The notes below the pieces were generated by a model. The model worked only from the letters and a program-made list of their open reading frames with translations. It was not told the origin of the DNA and did not search any database. From DATJGR01 sp963812255 (lineage in GTDB: Bacteria; Pseudomonadota; Gammaproteobacteria; Pseudomonadales; Azotimanducaceae), in assembly GCA_963812255.1 (NCBI GenBank), contig CAWEUM010000002.1, positions 62,001 through 126,000 of the forward strand: a stretch of DNA of 64,000 nucleotides. The letters run 5' to 3'. Below are positions 1 through 8,136 of this stretch, piece after piece. How positions within the stretch are numbered: position 1 is the first letter of the stretch; each line of letters starts with the position of its first letter. The position numbers and the translations under genes are program-made.

Positions 1-690
1 CGAATCAGCCACGTGCTGGTCACGCACACCCACATGGACCACTCACCGGGCTGCGCGCTGCTACGTGAACATACCGATGCGCCAACCTATGCGTTCGGTC
101 CGCATGGATCGGGAACGGAGGCTGAAGAGGATTCGGGCGTGAAGCTCGAGGAATCCGCCGATCACGATTTTGACCCCACGATACGGGTGCGCCACGGGGA
201 GGTTCTGGCCGCAGACGGTTGGTCGGTCGAATGCGTGTACACGCCGGGTCACACGTCGAACCACACCTGTTTCGCGCTGAGCGAGGAACGCGCGCTGTTC
301 ACAGGTGATCACATCATGGCGTGGTCGACCAGCATCATTTCGCCGCCGGACGGCGACATGCGTCGCTACATGGCGAGCTTGGAACTACTGCTCGAGCGCG
401 ACGACGCAGTGTACTGGCCAACGCACGGACCGGCGGTCCTCGATCCGAAGGGTCATGTCAAGGCATTCATTGCTCACCGCCGCGAGCGAGAGGAGCAGAT
501 CATCGCGTGCATCGAACGCGGTCAACACCAGATCGAAGACATGGTGCCGACGATGTATGTCGATCTACCCGAGTTCATGTATCGCGCCGCCGGCCGCAGC
601 GTGCTGTCGGCAGTGATGTATCTGGTGCAACGTGGCGAACTGCGATGTGACGGCCCGGCTACGCTCACCGCAGATTACTTCCGGGCGTGA
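1..690 (+). CDS. MBL-fold metallo-hydrolase (5' partial)
   Basis: The reading frame is open from the first base, so the 5' end lies outside the window; the visible part is about 229 residues. It carries the metallo-beta-lactamase zinc motif THTHMDH near its visible start, then TPGHTSNH and FTGDH, which supply the remaining metal ligands. A C-terminal region follows that resembles the winged-helix tail of LACTB2-like or RNase-Z-like hydrolases. A hydrolase with a binuclear metal centre is therefore well supported, but the substrate cannot be told. It ends 1 bp before the end of the convergent histidine kinase gene, so no terminator separates them. Confidence 0.85.
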   Translation, partial: RISHVLVTHTHMDHSPGCALLREHTDAPTYAFGPHGSGTEAEEDSGVKLEESADHDFDPTIRVRHGEVLAADGWSVECVYTPGHTSNHTCFALSEERALFTGDHIMAWSTSIISPPDGDMRRYMASLELLLERDDAVYWPTHGPAVLDPKGHVKAFIAHRREREEQIIACIERGQHQIEDMVPTMYVDLPEFMYRAAGRSVLSAVMYLVQRGELRCDGPATLTADYFRA

Positions 691-691
691 G

Positions 692-2887
692 TCAATGGTT
701 CGACGCCGATGGCGTTTCGCCGTTGACCTTCGCCGGCGCGGCAACGGCACTTTCCAACGGCAACTGAACGATCACCACGACACCCGACCCGTCCGGGAGG
801 TTCATGCCGCGGACACTGCCACCGTGGTATTCGGCAATCACCCTTACGACATACAGGCCGAGACCGAAGTGCAGCCGATTGCGCGCCTCGATGCCACGGT
901 GGCTCACCATGGAATCGAACAGCGTCTGCTCTGCCGCGGGGGGTAGCGTAGGGCCGCGGTTTGCAACGGTGATTCTAAGCAGATCCTTGAAAGCGTCGAG
1001 CTGAACCTTTATTGGGCTGTTGGGGCGGTGGAAGTCGATTGCGTTGTCGATGATCTTGTCGAGCAGTTGTTCGATCCTATAGTCGGAAACGCGGGCATAA
1101 ACCGGACGGCCGGTGCCGCGAAAGGCAAATTGGCAATCCTTGTGTACGACGCGGCAGTTTGCCACGTAGTTCTCCATCAGTTGCTCGATATCCACGAGTT
1201 CGAGTTCCTCCGCTTCGAGCGACTCTTCGAGATTCGCCGCGTCGGCGAGATTCTGCACGATCGCACCGATACGCATGACGCCGCGCTTGGCGCTGTCGAG
1301 ATATTTGCTGTCGGCAACGCCCGGATTTTCTTCGGCAAGGTTCTGCAACGACGTGCTGAGTGTGTTCAGCGGATTGTTGATCTCGTGACGCAACGTCCGC
1401 GGCATGTTCTCGAGAAACTGATTGTGCTGCTGCAATTTCGACAACATGCCCGATACGCTGCGCGCGAGATCACCGATCTCATCGCCTGAGTTCATTGCGC
1501 TCTGTAGCGCATTGGCCCGCAATCGTCCGCGTGAATCGATTGCGGCGCTCGCTTCACGTCGTAGCTGGCGAATCCGCCACGCCAGCCGTCCGGCAAACGA
1601 GACCAGCACGATGAATACGACCAGCAGACTGACGATCGAGAGCACGATGACCTGTTCGAGCGCCGCGCGCTGGAATGCCAGAATGTCGGCGATGTTCTGC
1701 TCGACGACTACGCCGCCGAGAATCCTGTCGCGTGAGACGATCGGATGCGCAGCCATGATGATCTCCTGATCGTTCACGCGGCAGCGCAGTGCAATGGGGT
1801 TGCCCTGTAAAGATGATTCGATCGCTTTGTTGATGACCGCCTGAGAATCCGACGAGAGTTCGTCGTCGCCCCAGCGCTGCCACATGACGAGGCGATGGAC
1901 GATCGGCCGGATGATGTCGAACCAGCGCCGCGTCCCGAATGGCCAACTCGAGTCGGTCTCGTCGTGGTCCTCGCTCATCGTGAAGCTGCCTGTTTCGGCG
2001 CGAACGCGGTTTTGCGCGTCGATGACGAGAATTCGCGCGCCCGAGTAACCGAGGCTCTGAATGATGTGCAATACCTCGGGAGAACGCAGCACGACGAGAT
2101 TGAAACTCGTCTTGCCCGCTGACGGCAGCGTTTGGGTGGTTGCACGGATCTCACGCGTGTCGGGGTCATCGACATCGACGTAGGACAGTCCGAAGAATTT
2201 CCGCGAACCGAGCATAGTGAGGGGCATCCGGAACTCGACATCGATGCCGTTGTCAGTCCGTTCCATGTTCCCTTGAACCTGGTTTTCCGGTGTCCCGGTC
2301 ACCGCGCGTTTCCAATCCTTGTCGACGCGATACGCGGTAGTGACACCGGGTGCCCCGAACGTAATGACGATGCGGCCGTCCTCGCCGTCCGCCTGAATGA
2401 AGTTCAGGCGAACCGAATCCGCGTTGTCCAGCCGTAGGTACTCGGAGTTGCGATAGACGATCTTGTCGTCCTTGATCCGCATGAACGCATACAGTTGTCC
2501 GCCACGCTCGCCCAGCAGCAGTTGGAAGCCGCCGTCGCGAAGATTGTGCTCACTGTCGACGCCGAACTTGAGAAATTTCTCCGATACCTGTTCCCAATCG
2601 TTGTCTTTGCCGTCGATCCGAATCGGATTCGGCAGCGGCCGCGCGTACAGCGACTCGTAGTCCTGAATCCGCACCGGAAGGTCGTTGAACAGATCCTCGC
2701 GGCCGTTGAACAAAGTCGATATACCTTCCGCCGTCAGTAGTTGTGCCTGCGATTGACCTTGAATGAGCAGGCGCTCCATGCCGATCAACTGCCGATAACT
2801 GATCCACGGCACGATCAACAACACCAATCCCCACATCAGCAACTTGGTGCCAAGGCGGGGACCACGAATGCGGTTGCCGACCTTCAT
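692..2887 (-). CDS. Dedicated-sortase-system sensor histidine kinase
   Basis: This is a 731-residue membrane sensor kinase. A transmembrane helix lies at about 15-33, a long periplasmic part at 34-410 includes a DOMON/CBM9-like stretch beginning near IRIDGKDNDW (89-98), and a second helix spans about 412-432. A HAMP-like linker follows, then the phospho-acceptor His501 in LRHEINNPLN and an HATPase domain with N-box IIDNAIDF and G-box HFGLGLYV. The usual DxGxG box reads VANRGP. The architecture and sequence match my recollection of the 'proteobacterial dedicated sortase system' kinase family, which is paired with its own regulator as here (30 bp downstream of it). No sortase or LPXTG target is in the window. 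Confidence 0.8.
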   Translation of the reverse strand: MKVGNRIRGPRLGTKLLMWGLVLLIVPWISYRQLIGMERLLIQGQSQAQLLTAEGISTLFNGREDLFNDLPVRIQDYESLYARPLPNPIRIDGKDNDWEQVSEKFLKFGVDSEHNLRDGGFQLLLGERGGQLYAFMRIKDDKIVYRNSEYLRLDNADSVRLNFIQADGEDGRIVITFGAPGVTTAYRVDKDWKRAVTGTPENQVQGNMERTDNGIDVEFRMPLTMLGSRKFFGLSYVDVDDPDTREIRATTQTLPSAGKTSFNLVVLRSPEVLHIIQSLGYSGARILVIDAQNRVRAETGSFTMSEDHDETDSSWPFGTRRWFDIIRPIVHRLVMWQRWGDDELSSDSQAVINKAIESSLQGNPIALRCRVNDQEIIMAAHPIVSRDRILGGVVVEQNIADILAFQRAALEQVIVLSIVSLLVVFIVLVSFAGRLAWRIRQLRREASAAIDSRGRLRANALQSAMNSGDEIGDLARSVSGMLSKLQQHNQFLENMPRTLRHEINNPLNTLSTSLQNLAEENPGVADSKYLDSAKRGVMRIGAIVQNLADAANLEESLEAEELELVDIEQLMENYVANCRVVHKDCQFAFRGTGRPVYARVSDYRIEQLLDKIIDNAIDFHRPNSPIKVQLDAFKDLLRITVANRGPTLPPAAEQTLFDSMVSHRGIEARNRLHFGLGLYVVRVIAEYHGGSVRGMNLPDGSGVVVIVQLPLESAVAAPAKVNGETPSASNH

Positions 2888-2917
2888 GGGTGTTGGTGTC
2901 GTCTCGCCAAGCTGGCT

Positions 2918-3619
2918 CTATGGAGTGGACCAACGATATCCGTAACCGTACTCGCTCTTGATGCACGCGAAATCGCCGTCGACTTTCTCGAATTTCTTGC
3001 GAATGTTGCGCATATGCGTGTTGATCGTATTGTTCGTCACCAGGCTCTGCATCGTCGCATTCATCAACGTTTCGTAGCTGACGGCATGACCCGGTACGCG
3101 CACGAGCTTGGCCAGCATTCTAAATTCGGTGCCGGACAAGTTGATCTGCTGGCCCTTCCACGACACCAGCAGCGCCTCCTGATCGAGCGTCAGGTCGCCG
3201 ATGCGACGTGCCGTCGTGCTTTCGTTCGAACTCGCGGTGTTGCGGACTTCATTGATCCGCAACAGTGACGATATGCGTTCGGCGAGATAATCGAGCGAAA
3301 TCGGTTTCGGTAGATAATCCCATGCGCCCAACCGCAGTCCGGAAATCTTGTCGATCTCCCCGATGCGTTCGGTCAGGAAAATGACCGGCAGCGTGGGTGC
3401 GCGCACCAACAGATCACGGCATAGCTGAAACCCGGCGTCGACCTCTTCGCCGAGGATGATGTCCAGAATCGCGAGATCCGGCATTTCGCGTTCGATGCCC
3501 GCGAGGGCTTCTTCGCGGCTCCCGTAGGCGGACACGTCGTAGCCCTTCTTGGTGATCGCGTCTCGATAGTTCGCTCGCTGATCCTGATCGTCCTCGACGA
3601 TCGCGATACGCTTTGTCAT
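2918..3619 (-). CDS. Dedicated-sortase-system response regulator
   Basis: This 233-residue OmpR-type regulator starts at the ATG giving MTKRIAIVEDDQDQR; the open frame extends further upstream but without homology. The receiver (about 1-120) has the acidic pair ED-D, phospho-acceptor Asp in LAILDIILGEE, a conserved Thr in FLTER and Lys in LPKPI. The C-terminal winged helix (about 140-230) contains SGTEFRMLAKLVRVPG and ends GYGYRW. It lies directly upstream of the sensor kinase and is transcribed with it. It probably controls a sortase/LPXTG surface-protein operon encoded elsewhere; that target is inferred from the family, not seen. Confidence 0.82.
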   Translation of the reverse strand: MTKRIAIVEDDQDQRANYRDAITKKGYDVSAYGSREEALAGIEREMPDLAILDIILGEEVDAGFQLCRDLLVRAPTLPVIFLTERIGEIDKISGLRLGAWDYLPKPISLDYLAERISSLLRINEVRNTASSNESTTARRIGDLTLDQEALLVSWKGQQINLSGTEFRMLAKLVRVPGHAVSYETLMNATMQSLVTNNTINTHMRNIRKKFEKVDGDFACIKSEYGYGYRWSTP

Positions 3620-3750
3620 GGTGCGTCCAGACGACATTCGAAGACGACATATTAGCCTGTTAGCGTGTGGAGATCGCGGAGCGGCGCCCATCCTCTTGCA
3701 ATGGTAGATGACGCGGGGCAGGCTTCGCCGCCGAGTCCGCATAGCTGAAC

Positions 3751-4353
3751 GTGGAATACTTTACAGTCGACTATTGGGCGCAGAACTGGCTCGAGGCAAC
3801 GGGGCTCATATCGGGCCTGTTGTGTGTCGTGCTGCTGATCCGCCAGAACATCTGGAACTGGCCGATCGGTCTTTTGTATTCGGTCGTATCGATCGTGGTT
3901 TTCTACCGATCGCGGCTCTACGCCGATCTTGTACTGCACGTCTTTTATGTGGCGATGAATGCATACGGTTGGTACTACTGGTTGTTTGCAACACGACCAG
4001 CAGATCTGAATGAAGTACCCGTCCGCCGCACGCCGCTTCGTGACGCCGTCTGGTTGCTGAGTCTCGTAGCGATATCGGTCGTGGGACTGGGCTGGTTTCT
4101 CTCGCATCATACCGATGCGGCAGTACCCTACTGGGACAGCGCAACGACAACGATGAGTTTCGCGGCGATGTGGATGACCGCGCGCAAGTACATCGAAAAC
4201 TGGATCGTGTGGCTGATCGTCGATGTGGTCGCGACGGGCATCTATCTTTACAAGGGCATCGAGATGTACGCGCTGCTGTATTGTGTCTACATCGGCATGG
4301 CGTTTGCGGGATGGTGGGCATGGCGCAGGTCGATGGAAACAGCAGCGGTTTGA
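3751..4353 (+). CDS. pnuC: Nicotinamide riboside transporter PnuC
   Basis: A 200-residue integral membrane protein of the PnuC family, starting at a GTG. It has about seven hydrophobic segments and the family-typical NIWNWPIGLLY (about 30-40), YGWYYW (about 72-77) and WIVWLIVDVVATGIYLYKG (about 150-168) patterns. PnuC takes up nicotinamide riboside by facilitated diffusion, and flux is driven by intracellular phosphorylation. The next gene overlaps its 3' end and encodes a NadR-like kinase, which supports this role strongly. Confidence 0.9.
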   Translation: MEYFTVDYWAQNWLEATGLISGLLCVVLLIRQNIWNWPIGLLYSVVSIVVFYRSRLYADLVLHVFYVAMNAYGWYYWLFATRPADLNEVPVRRTPLRDAVWLLSLVAISVVGLGWFLSHHTDAAVPYWDSATTTMSFAAMWMTARKYIENWIVWLIVDVVATGIYLYKGIEMYALLYCVYIGMAFAGWWAWRRSMETAAV

Positions 4354-4868
4354 CCGTTGCGGTCGTTGGCGCGGAGTGCGCCGGAAAGACGACGCTGGCC
4401 GCTGGACTTGCGCAGCGGTTCGACGCGCCGTGGGTGCCGGAATACGCACGCGAATACCTCGGTGCGCGGGCGCGATACGACGCGGACGACGTCCTCGCGA
4501 TCGCACGGGGTCAGCATCGTGCGGAGGCGGCGATCGCGGGCACCGCAGACCTTCTGTTCGCGGACACCGATCTGGTCGTCATCAAGATCTGGTGGCAGGT
4601 TCGGTTCGGCGGCAGCCATGCGTGCATCGATACGCAATTGAACGCGGATCTGGTGGGCCCGCGACGGCGCTGCTACCTGCTACCGACCCCGGACATGCCC
4701 TGGGTGTTCGATCCATTGCGCGAGAGTCCCCAAGATCGCCCGGCGCTGCATGCGCGCTATCGTGCGCTGCTCGATTCACTCGGCGCGCGATACCTGGAAG
4801 TGTCCGGATCGCCCGGTCAACGGCTGGATCGGGCATCGGCTGCCGTGCGCGGTTGGCTCAGCCGTTGA
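4320..4868 (+). CDS. NadR-like nicotinamide riboside kinase (AAA ATPase)
   Basis: About 182 residues beginning MAQVDGNSSG. A P-loop (GAECAGKT, 17-24) opens the protein and is followed by VPEYAREYL, characteristic of the ribosylnicotinamide kinase domain of NadR. The nucleotidyltransferase and DNA-binding domains of full NadR are absent, so this is a stand-alone kinase that would trap nicotinamide riboside imported by PnuC as NMN. The start overlaps pnuC by 34 bp. An in-frame ATG 9 bp upstream (4311) and a TTG at 4350 that overlaps the pnuC stop are alternatives. It converges on the next gene with an 11-bp overlap. Confidence 0.8.
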   Translation: MAQVDGNSSGLTVAVVGAECAGKTTLAAGLAQRFDAPWVPEYAREYLGARARYDADDVLAIARGQHRAEAAIAGTADLLFADTDLVVIKIWWQVRFGGSHACIDTQLNADLVGPRRRCYLLPTPDMPWVFDPLRESPQDRPALHARYRALLDSLGARYLEVSGSPGQRLDRASAAVRGWLSR

Positions 4869-5724
4869 TTTCCTTCAATGCTTCCACGCTGCGTTCGCGC
4901 TGAGCCTCGATTTCGGCACGGCGGTTGCCGCATGCAAGTTGCGCCAGCGCCCATGCGTACTCTCGCAGGAAGTATTGCTTGCGGATGGCGCGCCGTTGCG
5001 GAGTCGTTGGCATGCGCGTCGATTCGATCAGCTCCAGGTAGGTCTCGATCAAAGCATCTGTTCCGGCAAGGGACCAGCCGAGCCCTTCGGTCAGACAGAT
5101 CAGATCGAACAATGGGTCGTTGTCGCCGGCGATCTCCCAGTCGAGCGTGCACCAGCGCGTCGGATCCGTCGCGCTGACGACGATGTTCCACGGATTGAGA
5201 TCGTTGTGACATGGCCTGATCTGCAACGGCGTACGCGAGAGGGACTCGTGCTCCTTCGCGAGCCACGGCAGTGGCAGCTCACCGCGTTCGGAAGCGATTC
5301 GCAAGTCGCGTGCGATCGTCTGCACCAGATCGTAACGGCGTCCCAACGGGGGCATCCGCAGATGCAACCTCGCCAGGTATTGAGCGATGGCGGTGCTGTC
5401 TGGTTGCGTATCGATCAGCAACGGACCCGCCACGCGCCGTGTCAGCATATGGCCGTCGGGCAGCGAAAAAGCGACCAGCGGCGCCGTCAACAGCGCGACG
5501 GGTCCGGACAGTAGACGCTTTTCGAACGCCCGGTCGACCCGCGGGGGCGACGATCGCGCGAGCCTCAGCACATAGTCCGCATCGCGATAGGTCAGCGCGT
5601 AGTTGTCATTGGCGTAACCACCGGCAAGCGGCTCGATGTTGCCGACCGTGTCGAGCTGCCACTGCGGGCGTAGCCGCTGCAGCGCCTGTACGGCGTCATT
5701 CGGCAGTTCACTGATCCGATTCAT
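4858..5724 (-). CDS. Aminoglycoside/choline kinase-family phosphotransferase
   Basis: A 288-residue protein with the APH/choline kinase fold. It has an N-terminal ATP-binding region with GGYANDNYAL (35-44), the catalytic loop HNDLNPWN (173-180) and the metal-binding DWE (195-197). The family phosphorylates small alcohols such as choline, thiamine, hydroxyl sugars or aminoglycosides. The substrate cannot be told; the PxLTR-like lobe and size resemble thiamine/choline kinases more than resistance enzymes. The start at 5724 (MNRISELP) is preferred because the longer frame upstream is a shadow of the adjacent AraC gene. Confidence 0.75.
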   Translation of the reverse strand: MNRISELPNDAVQALQRLRPQWQLDTVGNIEPLAGGYANDNYALTYRDADYVLRLARSSPPRVDRAFEKRLLSGPVALLTAPLVAFSLPDGHMLTRRVAGPLLIDTQPDSTAIAQYLARLHLRMPPLGRRYDLVQTIARDLRIASERGELPLPWLAKEHESLSRTPLQIRPCHNDLNPWNIVVSATDPTRWCTLDWEIAGDNDPLFDLICLTEGLGWSLAGTDALIETYLELIESTRMPTTPQRRAIRKQYFLREYAWALAQLACGNRRAEIEAQRERSVEALKEING

Positions 5725-5747
5725 ACGTGGCTCGCATGGTGCATGGT

Positions 5748-6773
5748 TCAGTGGCGCCTTCGAAAGCTCGTCGGCGAGCGGTGTGTCCAGCGCAGAAACG
5801 CGCGACGGAAATTTGTTGCTTCGCTGAATCCCAACAGTTCGGCGATCTCTTGCGTGGATAGATGAGTGCTGAGGAGGTAGTCGGTGGCGACGTGGCACCG
5901 GACTTCGTCCAGAATCGCCTGAAAGGTTGTTCCCTCTTCGGCGAGACGTCGTCGTAGCGTGCGCTCGCCCAGATGCAAGTGTGCCGCCGCGGTGGCCGCA
6001 TCGGGGAGCTTGCCTGGAGAATCCAGCAACAACTGGCGCAGCGTGTTCGCGAGGCTGTCGTGTCCCTCGATCTCCTGCAAGAGTTGCCGGCACGATCGCT
6101 CGAACATGACGGCCGAATCGGCATCCGCCTGCAGCAGTGGCAATGTCAGCTCGTTGCCGCCCAGCACAAACTGGGTGACCGGCGCATCGAAGGAGACCGG
6201 ACAATCGAATCGGGACGCGTACAAATGCGCATGGGGCGGGGCCGGGTAGCTGAGATCGACTTGCTGCGGCGCGACGCGTTGACCCACGAGTACGTCGAGG
6301 AGTAGCGGAAACGCCGTAAACAACTCCTCCGTGGCCAACGTCAACTGCGTGACGCCAAGGCCGAAGACATTGTCGGCGCGAATGACCAACCGCGTGTCGT
6401 TCATTTCGAACGTCAACTCCAATATCGGTCCGGCGGTGCGGTAATACTTCAATGCGATCTGGATCGCCTGTTGCAACGTGGCGCACGACATCATTGCGTA
6501 GCCGAGCATGCCGTAGGAGGCGATCGAAAACGGTCCGCGTACGAATCCGAAATCCGCCGGCAGGGGGTGCGCGACGAGATTGCGGTGCATGCGCAGGTAC
6601 GCTCGATAGGTGATGCGCGCCGCCGGTACGCGAATGTCGTCGTCTCTAAGTCCCGTCCCGCACAGCACTGCGTCGCCAGAGATACCGATGCGCCGCGCCG
6701 ATTCGAGCATTGTCTTGGCGTTGCGCGCCGGTACCGCGGGAACCTCCAGATTCAGTGGGGACTTCAGCCGCAT
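5748..6773 (-). CDS. AraC-family transcriptional regulator (OruR/ArgR-like)
   Basis: A 341-residue regulator. The N-terminal part (about 20-210) is the 'arabinose-binding-like' domain typical of OruR-type regulators (FGLGVTQLTLATEELFTAF region). The C-terminal part holds two helix-turn-helices, seen as AAAHLHLGERTLRRRLAEEG and IAELLGFSEATNFRRAF. An ATG start at 6773 is preferred over an in-frame TTG at 6791. It is divergent from the ferritin-like gene across a 138-bp region, so that gene is its most likely target. The effector is unknown. Confidence 0.85.
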   Translation of the reverse strand: MRLKSPLNLEVPAVPARNAKTMLESARRIGISGDAVLCGTGLRDDDIRVPAARITYRAYLRMHRNLVAHPLPADFGFVRGPFSIASYGMLGYAMMSCATLQQAIQIALKYYRTAGPILELTFEMNDTRLVIRADNVFGLGVTQLTLATEELFTAFPLLLDVLVGQRVAPQQVDLSYPAPPHAHLYASRFDCPVSFDAPVTQFVLGGNELTLPLLQADADSAVMFERSCRQLLQEIEGHDSLANTLRQLLLDSPGKLPDAATAAAHLHLGERTLRRRLAEEGTTFQAILDEVRCHVATDYLLSTHLSTQEIAELLGFSEATNFRRAFLRWTHRSPTSFRRRH

Positions 6774-6911
6774 TCGGCACCAATTGACCAATGAAGAAAA
6801 GCGAAGCGCGTTCGGACGACTGTCCGGAATTGATCATTCAAAGTCAAGATCGAACCTTTCCGATAGTGTTACGGTCAGTAGCATTGCGAGTTCCGATTTC
6901 TGGAGAGACAC
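6774..6911. promoter_or_regulatory. Divergent intergenic region between AraC regulator and diiron gene
   Basis: These 138 bp separate two divergent genes, so both promoters and the AraC operator should lie here. A purine-rich ribosome-binding site (tctggagagaca) sits directly before the ferritin-like ATG. I could not fix -35/-10 boxes or an operator with confidence. Confidence 0.4.
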
Positions 6912-8042
6912 ATGGCCATCAGCTATATCGAATCCGCGCCGCGCAAGGTGCGTTTCTTTGAATCTGCCGTCCCCGCGGCCGATGACGGCAGCATGACGGA
7001 AGCCCAGGTCAATCATGTCGCCGAGATTTTCGAGACGCCGCTGACCGGCACCTACAACTGGGACTATCGCGTTGCCGACGATCGCATCAACAAGCTCTAC
7101 GAACTGGGCAAGCAGCTGAACTGGAACGCGAGCCTCGACGTGCATTGGGACCAGACACCCGACTGGCACGTGGCACCGCCGATTCCGGAAGTGCGGCGCC
7201 GCGAACTGATCGAATCGTCGCCGTGGGTCGGTTATGCGCCGTGGGACGCGATGAGCGACGACCGCAAGATCGAGTTCTGCCGTCACGACCAGGCCTGGTC
7301 GCTGTCTCAGTTCCTGCATGGCGAGCAAGGCGCACTGCTGGTGGCCTCGCAGCTGGTGTCATGCGCGCCGAGCTTCAACGCAAAGATGTACGCCGCGTCG
7401 CAGACATTCGATGAAGCCCGCCATGTCGAAGTATTCAACCGTTATCTGCAGAGCAAGATGGGCTTGAGCTATCCGGTCAACAGAGGGCTGAAGGATCTAC
7501 TCGACAAGATCCTGACCGATGAGCGGTGGGATCTGAAGTTCATCGGTATGCAGATCATTCTCGAGGGTCTCGCGCTCGCGGCGTTCCATTCGGCAAAGGA
7601 CGACACCCAGGATCCGGTATTGAAGGAATTGCTTTACCTGGTCATTCGCGACGAAGCACGCCATGTGACGTTCGGTGTCAACTATCTCGAAGAGTACATC
7701 AAGACCTTGTCCGATCAGGAACGTGAAGACCGCGCTCAGTTCGCTTACGAGGCGTGCATCGTCAGTCGCGATCGGCTGATCGGCACCGACGTGTTTCGCT
7801 ATTTCGGCTGGGACGTGGACGAATCGCGCAAACAGTTGGTCGAACGCGGCTTGAATGCCGACTTCCTGAATCTGTTGTACGCCCGCATCATTCCGAATCT
7901 GAAACGCATCGGTCTGTTGACGGACCGGATTAGGCCGAAGTTCGAAGAAATGGGCGTAATGGATTTCGAGAACCTCGCGACCGACGGCGACATCGATTGG
8001 CGCGAACTCGAAAAACCATTGGAGTACGACCAGACGGCCTGA
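6912..8042 (+). CDS. Ferritin-like diiron oxygenase/oxidase
   Basis: A 376-residue soluble protein with the complete ligand set of a class-I-like diiron four-helix bundle: Glu138 (HGEQG), Glu168-x-x-His171 (DEARH), Glu218 (ILEG) and Glu248-x-x-His251 (RDEARH). This layout matches ferritin-like/RNR-R2-like and AurF-type oxygenases. Iron-dependent O2 chemistry is therefore likely, but the substrate is unknown. The start is supported by a good ribosome-binding site. The gene is followed by a strong terminator, so it is probably monocistronic, and it is divergent from an AraC regulator that may control it. Confidence 0.8.
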   Translation: MAISYIESAPRKVRFFESAVPAADDGSMTEAQVNHVAEIFETPLTGTYNWDYRVADDRINKLYELGKQLNWNASLDVHWDQTPDWHVAPPIPEVRRRELIESSPWVGYAPWDAMSDDRKIEFCRHDQAWSLSQFLHGEQGALLVASQLVSCAPSFNAKMYAASQTFDEARHVEVFNRYLQSKMGLSYPVNRGLKDLLDKILTDERWDLKFIGMQIILEGLALAAFHSAKDDTQDPVLKELLYLVIRDEARHVTFGVNYLEEYIKTLSDQEREDRAQFAYEACIVSRDRLIGTDVFRYFGWDVDESRKQLVERGLNADFLNLLYARIIPNLKRIGLLTDRIRPKFEEMGVMDFENLATDGDIDWRELEKPLEYDQTA

Positions 8043-8081
8043 GCATCGCGCTGATGTAGCGCGCTGCACTAAACTGGCATA

Positions 8082-8112
8082 CGGGGTCGCTTCGGCGGCC
8101 CCGTTTTGTTTT
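8082..8112 (+). terminator. Rho-independent terminator
   Basis: A perfect 9-bp stem (cggggtcgc with gcggccccg) closes a TTCG tetraloop and is followed by TTTTGTTTT. It terminates the diiron gene. Confidence 0.9.
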
Positions 8113-8136
8113 GGCCGTGGCCTATAATGTTCCGCT

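Noticed and set aside
4858..6486. Extending the phosphotransferase gene to a 542-residue protein
   Set aside because: The upstream part overlaps the AraC gene in another frame and has shadow composition; the kinase fold begins at 5724.
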